40,824 bases of DNA from Eubacteriales bacterium (GTDB lineage: Bacteria; Bacillota; Clostridia; Saccharofermentanales; DTU023): the NCBI GenBank assembly GCA_028706195.1, contig JAQWBU010000003.1, forward strand, positions 1 through 40,824, given 5' to 3'. The notes under the pieces were generated by a model. That model ran no database searches. It was not told the DNA's origin and was given only the letters and a program-made list of their open reading frames with translations. Shown piece after piece: positions 19,923-28,387 of the stretch (its first letter is position 1; every line of letters starts with the position of its first letter). The translations under genes were made by a program, and so were the position numbers.

Positions 19923-21209
19923 GTGAAATTAGAACTAGGTTACATTGACATCAAAGGGATCCGCTTTGATGACTACAATGCGATCGAAGACGGAGTTCTC
20001 GTGGTTGATCCAGATGAACTTGTTAAACCTGTTCTCGAGGACGAGCTGATTAAGAGCGCTCATTTCGAGATCGCCACACCGGGTGAAAGCATCCGGATCA
20101 CGCCGGTAAAAGACGTTATTGAACCGCGTGTTAAAGTGGAAGGACCGGGAGAGATTTTCCCGGGTATGATCGCAAAGGTCGACACTGTCGGATCAGGGAG
20201 AACCCACGTAATGCGTGGTATGGCAGTCGTTACAGCTGGCCCTATCGTAGGATTCCAGGAAGGCATCATCGATATGACCGGTCCCGGTGCAGACTACACA
20301 CCCTTCTCGCAACTTCATAATCTGGTGTTGGTCATGGAGATGGAAGATAGTGGAGCTTCTGCGCACGAGTACGAGAAAGCTGCTCGTATGGCTGGCCTGG
20401 CAACAGCGGTTCGCGTTGGAGAATTGGCGCGTGAACTGGAACCTGATGAGATTGAGGTTTTCGAGACGCCCACAATCGCTCAAAGCTATAGTGACGAATT
20501 GAAGGATTTACCTCGTGTTGCTTATGTCATGATGCTGCAGAGTCAGGGTCTGCTACATGACACATACGTCTATGGCGTTGATGTTAAACGCACACTGACC
20601 ACTATGCTCAGTGCTACTGAAGTAATGGATGGCGCCATCGTTTCCGGCAACTGTGTTTCGGCCTGTGACAAGAACACCACATATCATCATCTGAATAACC
20701 CCGTCATTCAGGACTTGTTCAAACAGCACGGCAAAACTCTCAATTTCGTCGGCACTATTATTACCAACGAAAATGTTTATCTGGCAGACAAACTCCGTTC
20801 GTCGGACTGGACAGCCAAACTCGCCGGATTCCTCTCTCTTGACGCAGCTATTGTTTCTCAGGAAGGCTTCGGTAACCCCGATACAGACCTGATACTAAAC
20901 TGCAAAAAACTTGAAGCTCAAGGTATCAAAACTGTGATTATTACTGATGAGTATGCCGGTCAAGATGGCAAGAGTCAGTCACTTGCTGACGCCGACCCGG
21001 CAGCCGACGCTGTTGTAACAGGCGGTAACGCTAATCAACCAATCGTGCTGCCACCCATGGATTGTGTAATCGGTACCCTGGACTATGTTGATAAAATCGC
21101 CGGCGGACATGACGGTTCTTTGAGACCTGATGGCTCTATTGAGGCTGAACTTCAAGTCATCACAGGAGCAACCAACGAGATGGGCTTTAACCGTCTCAGC
21201 GCCAGATAG
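19923..21209 (+). CDS. grdE: Glycine reductase component B proprotein (GrdE)
   Basis: GTG start; 428 aa with SGNCVSACDKNTTYHHLNNP, the cysteine region processed to a pyruvoyl group in this family. Confidence 0.93.
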   Translation: MKLELGYIDIKGIRFDDYNAIEDGVLVVDPDELVKPVLEDELIKSAHFEIATPGESIRITPVKDVIEPRVKVEGPGEIFPGMIAKVDTVGSGRTHVMRGMAVVTAGPIVGFQEGIIDMTGPGADYTPFSQLHNLVLVMEMEDSGASAHEYEKAARMAGLATAVRVGELARELEPDEIEVFETPTIAQSYSDELKDLPRVAYVMMLQSQGLLHDTYVYGVDVKRTLTTMLSATEVMDGAIVSGNCVSACDKNTTYHHLNNPVIQDLFKQHGKTLNFVGTIITNENVYLADKLRSSDWTAKLAGFLSLDAAIVSQEGFGNPDTDLILNCKKLEAQGIKTVIITDEYAGQDGKSQSLADADPAADAVVTGGNANQPIVLPPMDCVIGTLDYVDKIAGGHDGSLRPDGSIEAELQVITGATNEMGFNRLSAR

Positions 21210-21217
21210 GAGAAGAC

Positions 21218-22525
21218 ATGAGTAAATTTAGAGTAGTACATTATATCAATCAGTTCTTCGCCCAGATTGGCGGTGAAGAAAAAGCGGATATCCCTCCGGA
21301 AAAACGTGAGGGTGCGGTCGGTCCCGGCCTGGCTTTTAACAAAGCATTCGGAGATGAAGCCGAAGTCGTAAGTACAATTGTTTGCGGCGACTCCTGGTTC
21401 AACGAGAACCTTGAAGAAGCTAAAAATACCATCCTTGATATGATTCGTGAAGAAAAACCGGATATCTTTATAGCAGGCCCTGCTTTTAACGCGGGCCGTT
21501 ATGGCGTCGCTTGCGGCAGCATTACTGAAGCTGTAAAAACCGAATTGGGCATTCCTGCTGTTACCGGAATGTATATTGAAAACCCCGGTGCGGACATGTT
21601 CCGTGAGAAGGTTTACATAATCGAGACCAAGAACAGCGCAGCTGACATGCGTAAAGCAGCACCGAAGATGGCAAAGCTGGCTTTGAAACTTGCTAAAGGT
21701 GAAGAAGTTGGTGCATCAGCTGAAGATGACTACATTCCCAACGGAATCCGCAAAAACTTTTTCGAGAAGAAGCGCGGCAGTCAGAGAGCAGTTGATATGC
21801 TTTTGGCGAAAATCAACGGCAAGCCTTATACGACTGAATACCCGATGCCTGACTTCGATCGTGTAGATCCGCAGCCCGCGATTAAGGATCTGAGCAAGGT
21901 AACTATCGCCCTGGTAACTTCAGGCGGTATCGTTCCCAAAGGAAACCCCGATCACATTGAGAGCTCATCCGCTACCAAATTCGGGGAATACGACATCACA
22001 GGTGTAGATGATCTGACTGCAGACGGCTACGAAACTGCTCACGGCGGCTACGATCCCGTATATGCTAATGAGGATGCTGACCGAGTAGTTCCGGTTGATG
22101 TTATGCGTGAATTTGAGCGCGAGGGCGTAATCGGGAAGCTGCATAATAAGTTCTACAGTACAACCGGAAATGGCACAGCTGTTGCCTCCTCCAAAAAATT
22201 CGCAGAGGAGATTGCGAAGAGACTGATCGCTGACGAAGTCGATGCTGTCCTTCTCACATCTACCTGAGGAACTTGCACACGTTGCGGAGCAACAATGGTT
22301 AAAGAAATAGAACGTGCCGGTCTTCCTGTTGTACATCTGTGTACAGTAACACCGATATCACTTACTGTAGGCGCGAACAGAATCGTACCTACAATAGCTA
22401 TCCCTTATCCTCTTGGAAATCCCGAATTATCACCGGAAGATGAATATAAGTTAAGAAAAGGCATCGTGACAAAAGCTCTTGAAGCTTTAACTCTCGAGGT
22501 CGAAGATCAAACTGTCTTTGAATAA
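21218..22525 (+). CDS. grdB: Glycine reductase component B selenoprotein (GrdB); UGA 22265-22267 read as Sec
   Basis: Track ORFs 21218-22267 and 22295-22525 join in the same frame across TGA: LLTST-U-GTCTRCGATMVKEIERAGLPVVH, the GrdB selenocysteine motif. Confidence 0.95.
22281..22293 (+). promoter_or_regulatory. Candidate bSECIS apical hairpin of grdB
   Basis: GTTGC-GGA-GCAAC, 5-bp perfect stem, loop starts 18 nt after the UGA. Confidence 0.6.
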
Positions 22526-22534
22526 TAAAACCGT

Positions 22535-22562
22535 ACGGAGCCGGTACATTTACCGGCTCCGT
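22535..22562 (+). promoter_or_regulatory. Intercistronic hairpin grdB/trxB
   Basis: ACGGAGCCGGTA (22535-22546) / TACCGGCTCCGT (22551-22562), 12-bp perfect stem with CATT loop, no downstream T-run on + strand. Confidence 0.8.
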
Positions 22563-22592
22563 CTGAAAAAGTAAAGTTAAGAAGGAGAAAGA

Positions 22593-23540
22593 ATGTACGA
22601 CGTCATTATTATTGGAGCCGGACCTGCAGGATTGGCAGCTGGTCTGTACTGTGGCCGTTCCAGACTAAACACACTGATTATTGAAAAAGCAGCTGACGGT
22701 GGACAGATTGCCATAACCGATGAAATTGAGAATTATCCCGGCGGTTTAGCAAATGAAGAAGGTCCTGAAAGCAGTAAAGAGCTTGTCGCGCGCATGACAC
22801 AGCAGGTTGCCCGCTTTGGCGCTGAGCGCGTTAGTGACGAAGTTACAAAAGTTGAGCTGGAAGGCAAAGTCAAGAAAGTTCATACTTTTAATAAAGTCTA
22901 TGAATCCAAAGCTGTTATTATTGCTAATGGCGCTCATCCCAGAGAGATAGGCTGTCCGGGTGAGAGAGATTTCGTCGGACGTGGAGTTTCTTATTGCGCT
23001 ACCTGTGACGCTGCATTTTTTGAAGATTTTGAAGTGTTCGTAGTTGGCGGCGGTGACACTGCAGTCGAAGAAGCTTTGTATCTAAGCAAGTTTGCCCGCA
23101 AAGTCACAATAATTCACCGTCGTGATGAATTACGCGCTACCGGATCTATCAGGGAACGCGCTTTCAATAATGACAAAATTCATTTCATGTGGAACTCAGT
23201 TGTTACCAATCTTGAAGGTGACGGGCTTCTCTCCCGTATGACTGTAAAAGATACACAAACAGGGGAAGAGCGCGTTGTTGAAGCTGATCCGGAAGACGGT
23301 CTGTTCGGCGTTTTCGTCTTTGTCGGCTTCCTGCCTAATTCAGAACTTTACCAGGGGCAAGTCGAGATGGACAATAATTATATTCTCGGCGATGAACGCA
23401 TGCGCACCAATCTCAAAGGTGTTTATGTAGCAGGAGACATCCGGAAAAAGCCTTTCCGTCAAGTGGTTACCGCTACTTCAGATGGTTCGATCGCAGCTAT
23501 GCAGGTTGAACACGATCTGGCCTCAGGGGAATTGGATTAA
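22593..23540 (+). CDS. trxB: Thioredoxin reductase
   Basis: DVIIIGAGPAGLAAGLYCGRS, CATC redox motif in SYCATCDAAFF, VFVVGGGDTAVEEALYL. Confidence 0.95.
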   Translation: MYDVIIIGAGPAGLAAGLYCGRSRLNTLIIEKAADGGQIAITDEIENYPGGLANEEGPESSKELVARMTQQVARFGAERVSDEVTKVELEGKVKKVHTFNKVYESKAVIIANGAHPREIGCPGERDFVGRGVSYCATCDAAFFEDFEVFVVGGGDTAVEEALYLSKFARKVTIIHRRDELRATGSIRERAFNNDKIHFMWNSVVTNLEGDGLLSRMTVKDTQTGEERVVEADPEDGLFGVFVFVGFLPNSELYQGQVEMDNNYILGDERMRTNLKGVYVAGDIRKKPFRQVVTATSDGSIAAMQVEHDLASGELD

Positions 23541-23550
23541 TCTAACCGAA

Positions 23551-23583
23551 TATTTACGATTGTGTCCATAAAGGTCGTAAATA
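23551..23583 (+). promoter_or_regulatory. Intercistronic inverted repeat trxB/trxA
   Basis: TATTTACGA (23551-23559) / TCGTAAATA (23575-23583), 9-bp perfect. Confidence 0.55.
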
Positions 23584-23648
23584 ATATTTCATATAGTTTG
23601 TTTTAAGTGTCAGGTTTTAATTAATTAAGACTCAGGAAAGGAAGTAAA

Positions 23649-23966
23649 ATGTTTGAATTAGACAAGAAGAATTTTCAATCAGAAATTTTAGAAGGCGAAG
23701 GTTATACCTTAGTAGATTTCTTTGGTGACGGTTGTGAACCATGTGCAGCCCTGATGCCTCATATTCTCAAGTTTGAAGAAAGCTACGGTGACAAAATACG
23801 CTTTACAAGTTTGAACACAACAAAAGCGAGACGTGTTGCCATATCACAGCAGGTACTGGGTTTGCCTGTTATTGCCATCTATAAAGACGGCGAAAAAATT
23901 GATGAGTTAGTCAAAGATGATGCTACTCCTCATGCTGTCGAAGAGATGATTAAGAAATATATCTGA
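23649..23966 (+). CDS. trxA: Glycine reductase-associated thioredoxin with GCEPC active site
   Basis: 105 aa thioredoxin fold; LVDFFGDGCEPCAALMPHILKFEE; LGLPVIAIYKDGEKI. Confidence 0.92.
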   Translation: MFELDKKNFQSEILEGEGYTLVDFFGDGCEPCAALMPHILKFEESYGDKIRFTSLNTTKARRVAISQQVLGLPVIAIYKDGEKIDELVKDDATPHAVEEMIKKYI

Positions 23967-23981
23967 GCAAACTCAGATATA
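23958..23981 (+). promoter_or_regulatory. Hairpin spanning the trxA stop codon
   Basis: TATATCTGAG (23958-23967) / CTCAGATATA (23972-23981), 10-bp perfect stem, CAAA tetraloop; includes TGA 23964-23966. Confidence 0.65.
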
Positions 23982-24057
23982 CTGTAAAAGTGATTAGTAC
24001 GCGTCCGCTTTTCAGCGGGTGTTAACTGATAAATATTAAAAGAAAGGAGTCTGGACA

Positions 24058-24531
24058 GTGAGTATACTTGAAGGTAAAAAAGCCATAGTTATTGGTGACC
24101 GTGACGGTGTTCCTGGTCCTGCGATTTCACTTTGTGTAGAATCAGCCGGGGCTGAGGTTGTCTACTCCTCAACGGAGTGTTTCGTCTGAACGGCCGCAGG
24201 TGCAATGGACCTTGAAAATCAGCAAAGAGTTTTGGATCTCTCAAATGAGTACGGAGCGGAGAACATAGTAGTTCTCGTAGGCGCCGGCGAAGGAGAGGCA
24301 GCAGGACTCGCTGCTGAAACGGTCACAGCAGGTGACCCGACCTATGCAGGTCCATTGACTGGAGTCTCGTTGGGACTCTGTGTATACCATGTATGCGAAG
24401 AAGCAGTTAAGGCAGAATTTGATCCTGACATCTACGACGAACAAGTCGGCATGATGGAGATGGTATTAGACCTTGATGAAATCGCCGAGGAAATGGAAGC
24501 GATCAGAGAGGAATATACCAAATACTGCTAA
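24058..24531 (+). CDS. grdA: Glycine reductase selenoprotein A (GrdA); UGA 24187-24189 read as Sec
   Basis: GTG start at 24058 after [69 protein letters not shown], the GrdA motif. Track ORF 24205-24531 is only the part after the UGA. Confidence 0.96.
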
Positions 24532-24554
24532 GAAGCGAACATGAGATCAAAGAC

Positions 24555-24603
24555 GCCTCGGATAAGCTCCCTCAAAAGGTAGTGAACCCGAGGCTTTCTT
24601 TTT
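24555..24603 (+). terminator. Terminator-like hairpin between grdA and grdC
   Basis: GCCTCGG (24555-24561) / CCGAGGC (24588-24594) followed by TTTCTTTTT. Confidence 0.7.
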
Positions 24604-24722
24604 AGAGATTATTTAACAAACTATTTCATTTCAATAGGGTAGTTTGATTACTTAAGCATAAACCGGAAAACCGGATTCAATAAACATGAGAACTTTAATT
24701 AACGAAAGGTGGAACTATAAAT

Positions 24723-26258
24723 ATGAATAGTGTAATTCGAGGCACGGGATACCCATTGGTTCACGTACCGGATATGGTCCTGCTCAATGGTACAACTCAG
24801 ACTACAGAGCGCATTGTAAACCCCGAATCTGAATACTTGAAGAAATTGGGAGATCATATTCGCACTTATGAGCAGGCTTGTGCCTATTATCCTAACCAGG
24901 TTTACATCGGCAACTATACACCTGAAATCCTGGAAGAAGTAGAATTTCCCTGGTATGACAAACCCAGTCCTGTCAGCGACAGATTTGGGAAATACGGTGA
25001 AATCATGCCACAGGAAGAATTTTATCTCCTGATGCAGGCCAGCGATGAATTTGAACTGCTTTTTCTCGAAAAAGCTTTTGTTGAAAAATATAAGCCGGAA
25101 TTGGCCAAAAATGGAATAATTACTGAAGCGATCCTTGACCGTATTCATGAGGGTGTTGAGCTCGAGCAAATCAAAAAACAAGTCAATGAACATAAGGCGG
25201 AACCACTGCGCTCCAATGGAGAACTTGTTGGCTATGTTAAGAATGCACACGCTATTGATGAAAACCTGTCAGCTCATGTCATGCTGGAGAACCTTGTTTC
25301 CAAGGCGTCAAGTGTTCTTTCCCTGCTTTATGCGCTCAAAGATGCCGGCATGAACCCTGACGATGTGGAATATGTCATTGATTGTTCTGAAGAAGCCTGT
25401 GGAGATATGAACCAGCGCGGCGGAGGCAACTTTGCGAAAGCAGCTGCTGAGACTGCGGGTCTGAATAATGCCACCGGGTCTGATGTTCGTGGATTCTGTG
25501 CCGCGCCATCTCATGCGCTTACTATGGCCGCCTCTCTGATTAAAGCCGGTACCTTCAATTGTGTAGCTGTAACTGCTGGTGGCAGCACCGCCAAGCTGGG
25601 TATGAACGGCAAAGAGCACGTCAATAAAGACCTTCCGATATTGGAAGACGTATTGGGCGGATTTGCCACGATTCTCACAGCAAACGACAATATAAACCCC
25701 GAAATCAATCTTGATATTCAGGGCATTCACACTGTGGGGACAGGAAGCTCGCCACAAAACGTAATCGGCTCTCTGGTCGTAGATCCTCTCGAGAGAGCAG
25801 GCTTGAAAGTGACCGACATCAATAAATATTCACCAGAAATGCAAAATCCTGACGTTACAAAACCCGCAGGTGCCGGCGATGTACCACAGTCCAATATGAA
25901 GATGATCGGCGCTCTGGCCGTTAAGCGCGGCGATATGGACCGTAAAGATCTGAACGACTTTGTTAGCAAACACGGTGTTGTTGGATTTGCTCCGACGCAG
26001 GGTCACATTCCCTCAGGCGTGCCTTATCTGGGCCATGCCAGACAGGAAATCCTCGACGGCAAAATGGAAAAGGTCATGATCGTTGGCAAAGGCTCACTCT
26101 TCCTGGGTCGTTTGACTAACCTTTTCGACGGCATATCTTTCATCGTTCAGGCTAACGAAGGTGTTGAAGAAGAAGCAACAGTTTCACGCGACGAGATCCG
26201 TGGTTTAATTGCCGAATCTCTGCGCGACTTCGCTTCCAGTCTGCTGGAAAGCAGGTGA
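24723..26258 (+). CDS. grdC: Glycine reductase component C beta subunit (GrdC)
   Basis: 511 aa; GTGYPLVHVPDMVLLNGTTQ, FabH-like features, between grdA and grdD. Confidence 0.94.
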   Translation: MNSVIRGTGYPLVHVPDMVLLNGTTQTTERIVNPESEYLKKLGDHIRTYEQACAYYPNQVYIGNYTPEILEEVEFPWYDKPSPVSDRFGKYGEIMPQEEFYLLMQASDEFELLFLEKAFVEKYKPELAKNGIITEAILDRIHEGVELEQIKKQVNEHKAEPLRSNGELVGYVKNAHAIDENLSAHVMLENLVSKASSVLSLLYALKDAGMNPDDVEYVIDCSEEACGDMNQRGGGNFAKAAAETAGLNNATGSDVRGFCAAPSHALTMAASLIKAGTFNCVAVTAGGSTAKLGMNGKEHVNKDLPILEDVLGGFATILTANDNINPEINLDIQGIHTVGTGSSPQNVIGSLVVDPLERAGLKVTDINKYSPEMQNPDVTKPAGAGDVPQSNMKMIGALAVKRGDMDRKDLNDFVSKHGVVGFAPTQGHIPSGVPYLGHARQEILDGKMEKVMIVGKGSLFLGRLTNLFDGISFIVQANEGVEEEATVSRDEIRGLIAESLRDFASSLLESR

Positions 26259-26262
26259 TCCA

Positions 26263-27420
26263 ATGACGGATATCAAAAGAGAAATTGCCAGTGTCTTTGA
26301 GGAAATAGCTCAGGGTATTGAAACCGGTACTTTTGGCAAAAGTGTGAAAATAGCTGTTGCCGGTATGGGCTCAGAACACGGTGAAGAGAATGTTATGGCT
26401 GCTTGTCTTGAAGCTGCCCGTGACGGAATTGAAGTTATTTATATAGGTACTCTCGAAGCGGAAGGAATTGAAACAGTCTTTGCTGACTGTGCTGACGACT
26501 GTCTCGGAGAAATGGAAAACTTACTCAACTCAGGGAAGGCTGATGCCGCGGTAGCTATGCATTATCCATTCCCGATCGGAGTGGCAACCGTAGGTCGAGT
26601 AGTGGCTCCTGCAACAGGCCGCAAATATTTTGTAGCAACCACTACGGGAACTGCTGCTACTGACCGTGTCGAAGCCATGGTCAAAGGCGCTATCGCAGGA
26701 ATTGCGACTGCCAAAGCCTATGGTGTTGAGAATCCTACAGTAGCCATCCTAAACCTTGACGGAGCCCGTCAGACGGAGATGATACTGAAGAAGCTCAGCG
26801 ACAATGGCTACCCAATTACAGCAGCGAGTTCCAAGCGTGCCGATGGAGGCGCTGTAGTTCGAGGCAACGACGTATTGCTCGGATCACAGGATGTTCTGGT
26901 AACGGATTCGCTAACCGGTAATGTATTGGTGAAAATGCTGTCCTCATTCTCTTCAGGTGGCACTTATGAGACTGTCGGCGAAGGTTATGGGCCCGGTGTG
27001 GGTGAAGGTATGTCAGGAATCGTGCATATTATTTCCCGCGCCTCCGGCTCCAGTTTGATAGCAGGTGCAATCCGCTATGCCGCAGCAATGGCAAAAGGTG
27101 ATCTGGTCAGCGTCTATAAGAACGAAATGGATTTGGCTAAAAAAGCCGGCCTTAACGAAATTATAGAAGAGCGCAAGGCCAAGTCAGCTAAGCAGGAACC
27201 TGCTGAAGAAATCAAAGCTCCGCCTGCAGAGGTTGTGACTTATGAGATCAGTGGTATTGAGGTTCTCGATTTGGAAGATGCTGTTCAGGTTTTGTGGCGT
27301 GAAAATATTTATGCCCAGAGCGGAATGGGCTGTACGGGACCGGTCGTAATGGTTTCGGAAGCCAATTCGGAAAGATCACTGGAAATCCTGCGGAAGGCGG
27401 GGTATGTAAGCGAAGATTAG
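26263..27420 (+). CDS. grdD: Glycine reductase component C alpha subunit (GrdD)
   Basis: Start MTDIKREIASVFEEIAQGIETG at 26263; PlsX-like body; SGMGCTGPVVMVSEAN C-terminus. Confidence 0.93.
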   Translation: MTDIKREIASVFEEIAQGIETGTFGKSVKIAVAGMGSEHGEENVMAACLEAARDGIEVIYIGTLEAEGIETVFADCADDCLGEMENLLNSGKADAAVAMHYPFPIGVATVGRVVAPATGRKYFVATTTGTAATDRVEAMVKGAIAGIATAKAYGVENPTVAILNLDGARQTEMILKKLSDNGYPITAASSKRADGGAVVRGNDVLLGSQDVLVTDSLTGNVLVKMLSSFSSGGTYETVGEGYGPGVGEGMSGIVHIISRASGSSLIAGAIRYAAAMAKGDLVSVYKNEMDLAKKAGLNEIIEERKAKSAKQEPAEEIKAPPAEVVTYEISGIEVLDLEDAVQVLWRENIYAQSGMGCTGPVVMVSEANSERSLEILRKAGYVSED

Positions 27421-27484
27421 TACCAGGCACTATTTAGGCGAAGTCTCTATATGTAATGGAGGCTTCGCTCTCTTTGCGTTTATT

Positions 27485-28387
27485 ATGCTTGAATTTAAGA
27501 AATTGACACTTGATACTATTCCTGAAATTGCTCCATATCTGGAGCTGCATCCCCAGAGAATGACCGATTGGACTATTGGCGGAACCTATATCTGGCGGGA
27601 TGCTTTCAAATACGAATATGCTTTCGTTGCCGGTAATCTCGTTTTCCGCTTGCGCATATTTGATGACGAATGCGCCTTTACCGTACCACTGGGCGGAGAT
27701 CGACAGGAAGGTATGCGTCTGATTCAGGAGTATTGTGACTCCTGCAAAGGAGAAGGCAAATTGCAATACACTATTGCAGGTGAAGCTGATCTGCCTGTCT
27801 TAGAGTCTTTCTATTCGGACATGGAAGTTTGTGAAGAGAGAGATTATTTTGATTATCTTTATGAGGCCAACGAATTATTGGAACTCAAAGGGAAAGCCCA
27901 TCGTTCGACCAGAAATAATATTAACCGTTTTAACCGGATTTACCCGTTCAACAGTTTCCGGGTCATAGATGAGGACATTATTCCTGAGGTGCATGCGTTT
28001 TTGGATCGCTTTGTCGAGGCTGATACTGAAGCAAATGAAGCAACTCTGGAAGAAGCCAGCAAGATTCACGAAGTTCTGGACAACATGGAACTTTATCGTG
28101 CCTTCGGAGCGGTCCTCTATGCAGAAGACGATCTCATGGTCGGGTTCTCTTTAGGGGAATATACCGGGGACACATTGTTCGTACATGTTGAAAAGGCCAA
28201 TACGAATTACCGTGGAGCCTATCAGGTTTTGATGACCAGCTTTGTGCGTGAATTCACTAACGAAAAGATTGTCTACATCAATAGGGAAGACGATGCAGGA
28301 GATCCCGGCTTACGTAAGTCAAAGCTCTCCTATAATCCCGTTAGATTGATTAAAAAATATACTGTAAAAAACCTAGTCCCCAAGTAA
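27485..28387 (+). CDS. DUF2156 (phosphatidylglycerol lysyltransferase C-terminal-like) protein
   Basis: LEFKKLTLDTIPEIAPYLELHPQRMTDWTIGGTYIWRD; GNAT-like C-terminal half; 15-bp convergent overlap with selB. Confidence 0.75.
   Translation: MLEFKKLTLDTIPEIAPYLELHPQRMTDWTIGGTYIWRDAFKYEYAFVAGNLVFRLRIFDDECAFTVPLGGDRQEGMRLIQEYCDSCKGEGKLQYTIAGEADLPVLESFYSDMEVCEERDYFDYLYEANELLELKGKAHRSTRNNINRFNRIYPFNSFRVIDEDIIPEVHAFLDRFVEADTEANEATLEEASKIHEVLDNMELYRAFGAVLYAEDDLMVGFSLGEYTGDTLFVHVEKANTNYRGAYQVLMTSFVREFTNEKIVYINREDDAGDPGLRKSKLSYNPVRLIKKYTVKNLVPK

Noticed and set aside
22265-22267. In-frame TGA making grdB look like a split gene or pseudogene
   Set aside because: Same frame continues with UGTCTRCGATMVKEIERAG, the GrdB selenocysteine motif, and Sec machinery is in the window.
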